From: Caulobacteraceae bacterium
GTDB lineage: Bacteria > Pseudomonadota > Alphaproteobacteria > Caulobacterales > Caulobacteraceae
DNA: 12,563 bases
Reading direction: 5' to 3'
NCBI GenBank assembly: GCA_020852035.1
Contig: JADZBR010000041.1
Location: 1-12,563, forward strand
Position numbers and translations under genes: made by a program. Shown here piece after piece: positions 12,546-12,563 of the stretch. Every line of letters starts with the position of its first letter. Position 1 is the first letter of the stretch. Below the pieces are notes generated by a model. The model was not told the origin of the DNA and searched no databases. It saw only the letters and a list, made by a program, of their open reading frames with translations.

Positions 12546-12563
12546 CCGTCCGCCGGCGGGCGA

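Larger units (their letters stand above)
12434..12563 (-). promoter_or_regulatory. Upstream region of the sigma-factor operon
   Basis: At least 130 non-coding bases precede the DUF6249-like gene and run to the window edge. The region is less GC-rich around 12515-12545 than its surroundings. It contains the AAGGAG ribosome site and two inverted repeats that are listed separately. I see no convincing ECF-type GGAAC/CGT box pair and no good housekeeping promoter, so the start of transcription remains undefined. Confidence 0.4.

Noticed and set aside
1..12563. CRISPR array, tRNA, insertion sequence, prophage or defence system
   Set aside because: I saw no regularly spaced direct repeats, cloverleaf-like sequence, transposase, integrase or known defence proteins; the genes are housekeeping or regulatory.

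Overview
The window is a compact, GC-rich stretch of chromosome that looks like an alphaproteobacterium, most probably Caulobacterales (Caulobacter/Phenylobacterium-like). The grounds are the radA-cvpA-purF-SDR order, the protein sequences, frequent GTG starts, promoter-like boxes of the Caulobacter housekeeping type (TTG..GS, 12-13 bases, GCTA...), and paired C-rich/G-rich palindromic repeats between genes. No database search was possible, so this placement is a judgement from sequence.

Layout. Bases 1-874 hold a truncated minus-strand Yip1-family membrane protein. A divergent promoter region (875-1009) separates it from a tight plus-strand run: radA (DNA repair/recombination ATPase), cvpA (inner-membrane protein), purF (first step of purine synthesis), an SBF-like (YfeH/Rch1-type) transporter and an SDR oxidoreductase. 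The first four genes are joined by three successive 4-base stop/start overlaps (GTGA, ATGA, GTGA), so they are probably translationally coupled. This run ends at 6200 and meets minus-strand genes across a paired inverted-repeat element (6201-6345).

The rest of the window is on the minus strand. Read right to left it has a small DUF6249-like membrane protein, an ECF sigma factor, a small two-helix membrane protein that is a candidate anti-sigma factor, panB (pantothenate synthesis), a YfgM-like TPR membrane protein, bamB (outer-membrane protein assembly lipoprotein) and der (ribosome-assembly GTPase). The yfgM-bamB-der order matches the well-known proteobacterial cluster. The sigma, candidate anti-sigma and panB genes are packed with an 8-base overlap and a 2-base gap, so panB is probably transcribed with the sigma module.

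Nothing here is a phage, an insertion sequence, a CRISPR array, an RNA gene or a defence island. The window is mostly conserved housekeeping. The points that merit a second look are an altered G4 (guanine-specificity) motif in Der, loss of the iron-sulphur ligands in PurF, the ECF sigma/putative anti-sigma/panB coupling, and several well-formed palindromes, two of them in putative promoter or leader regions.
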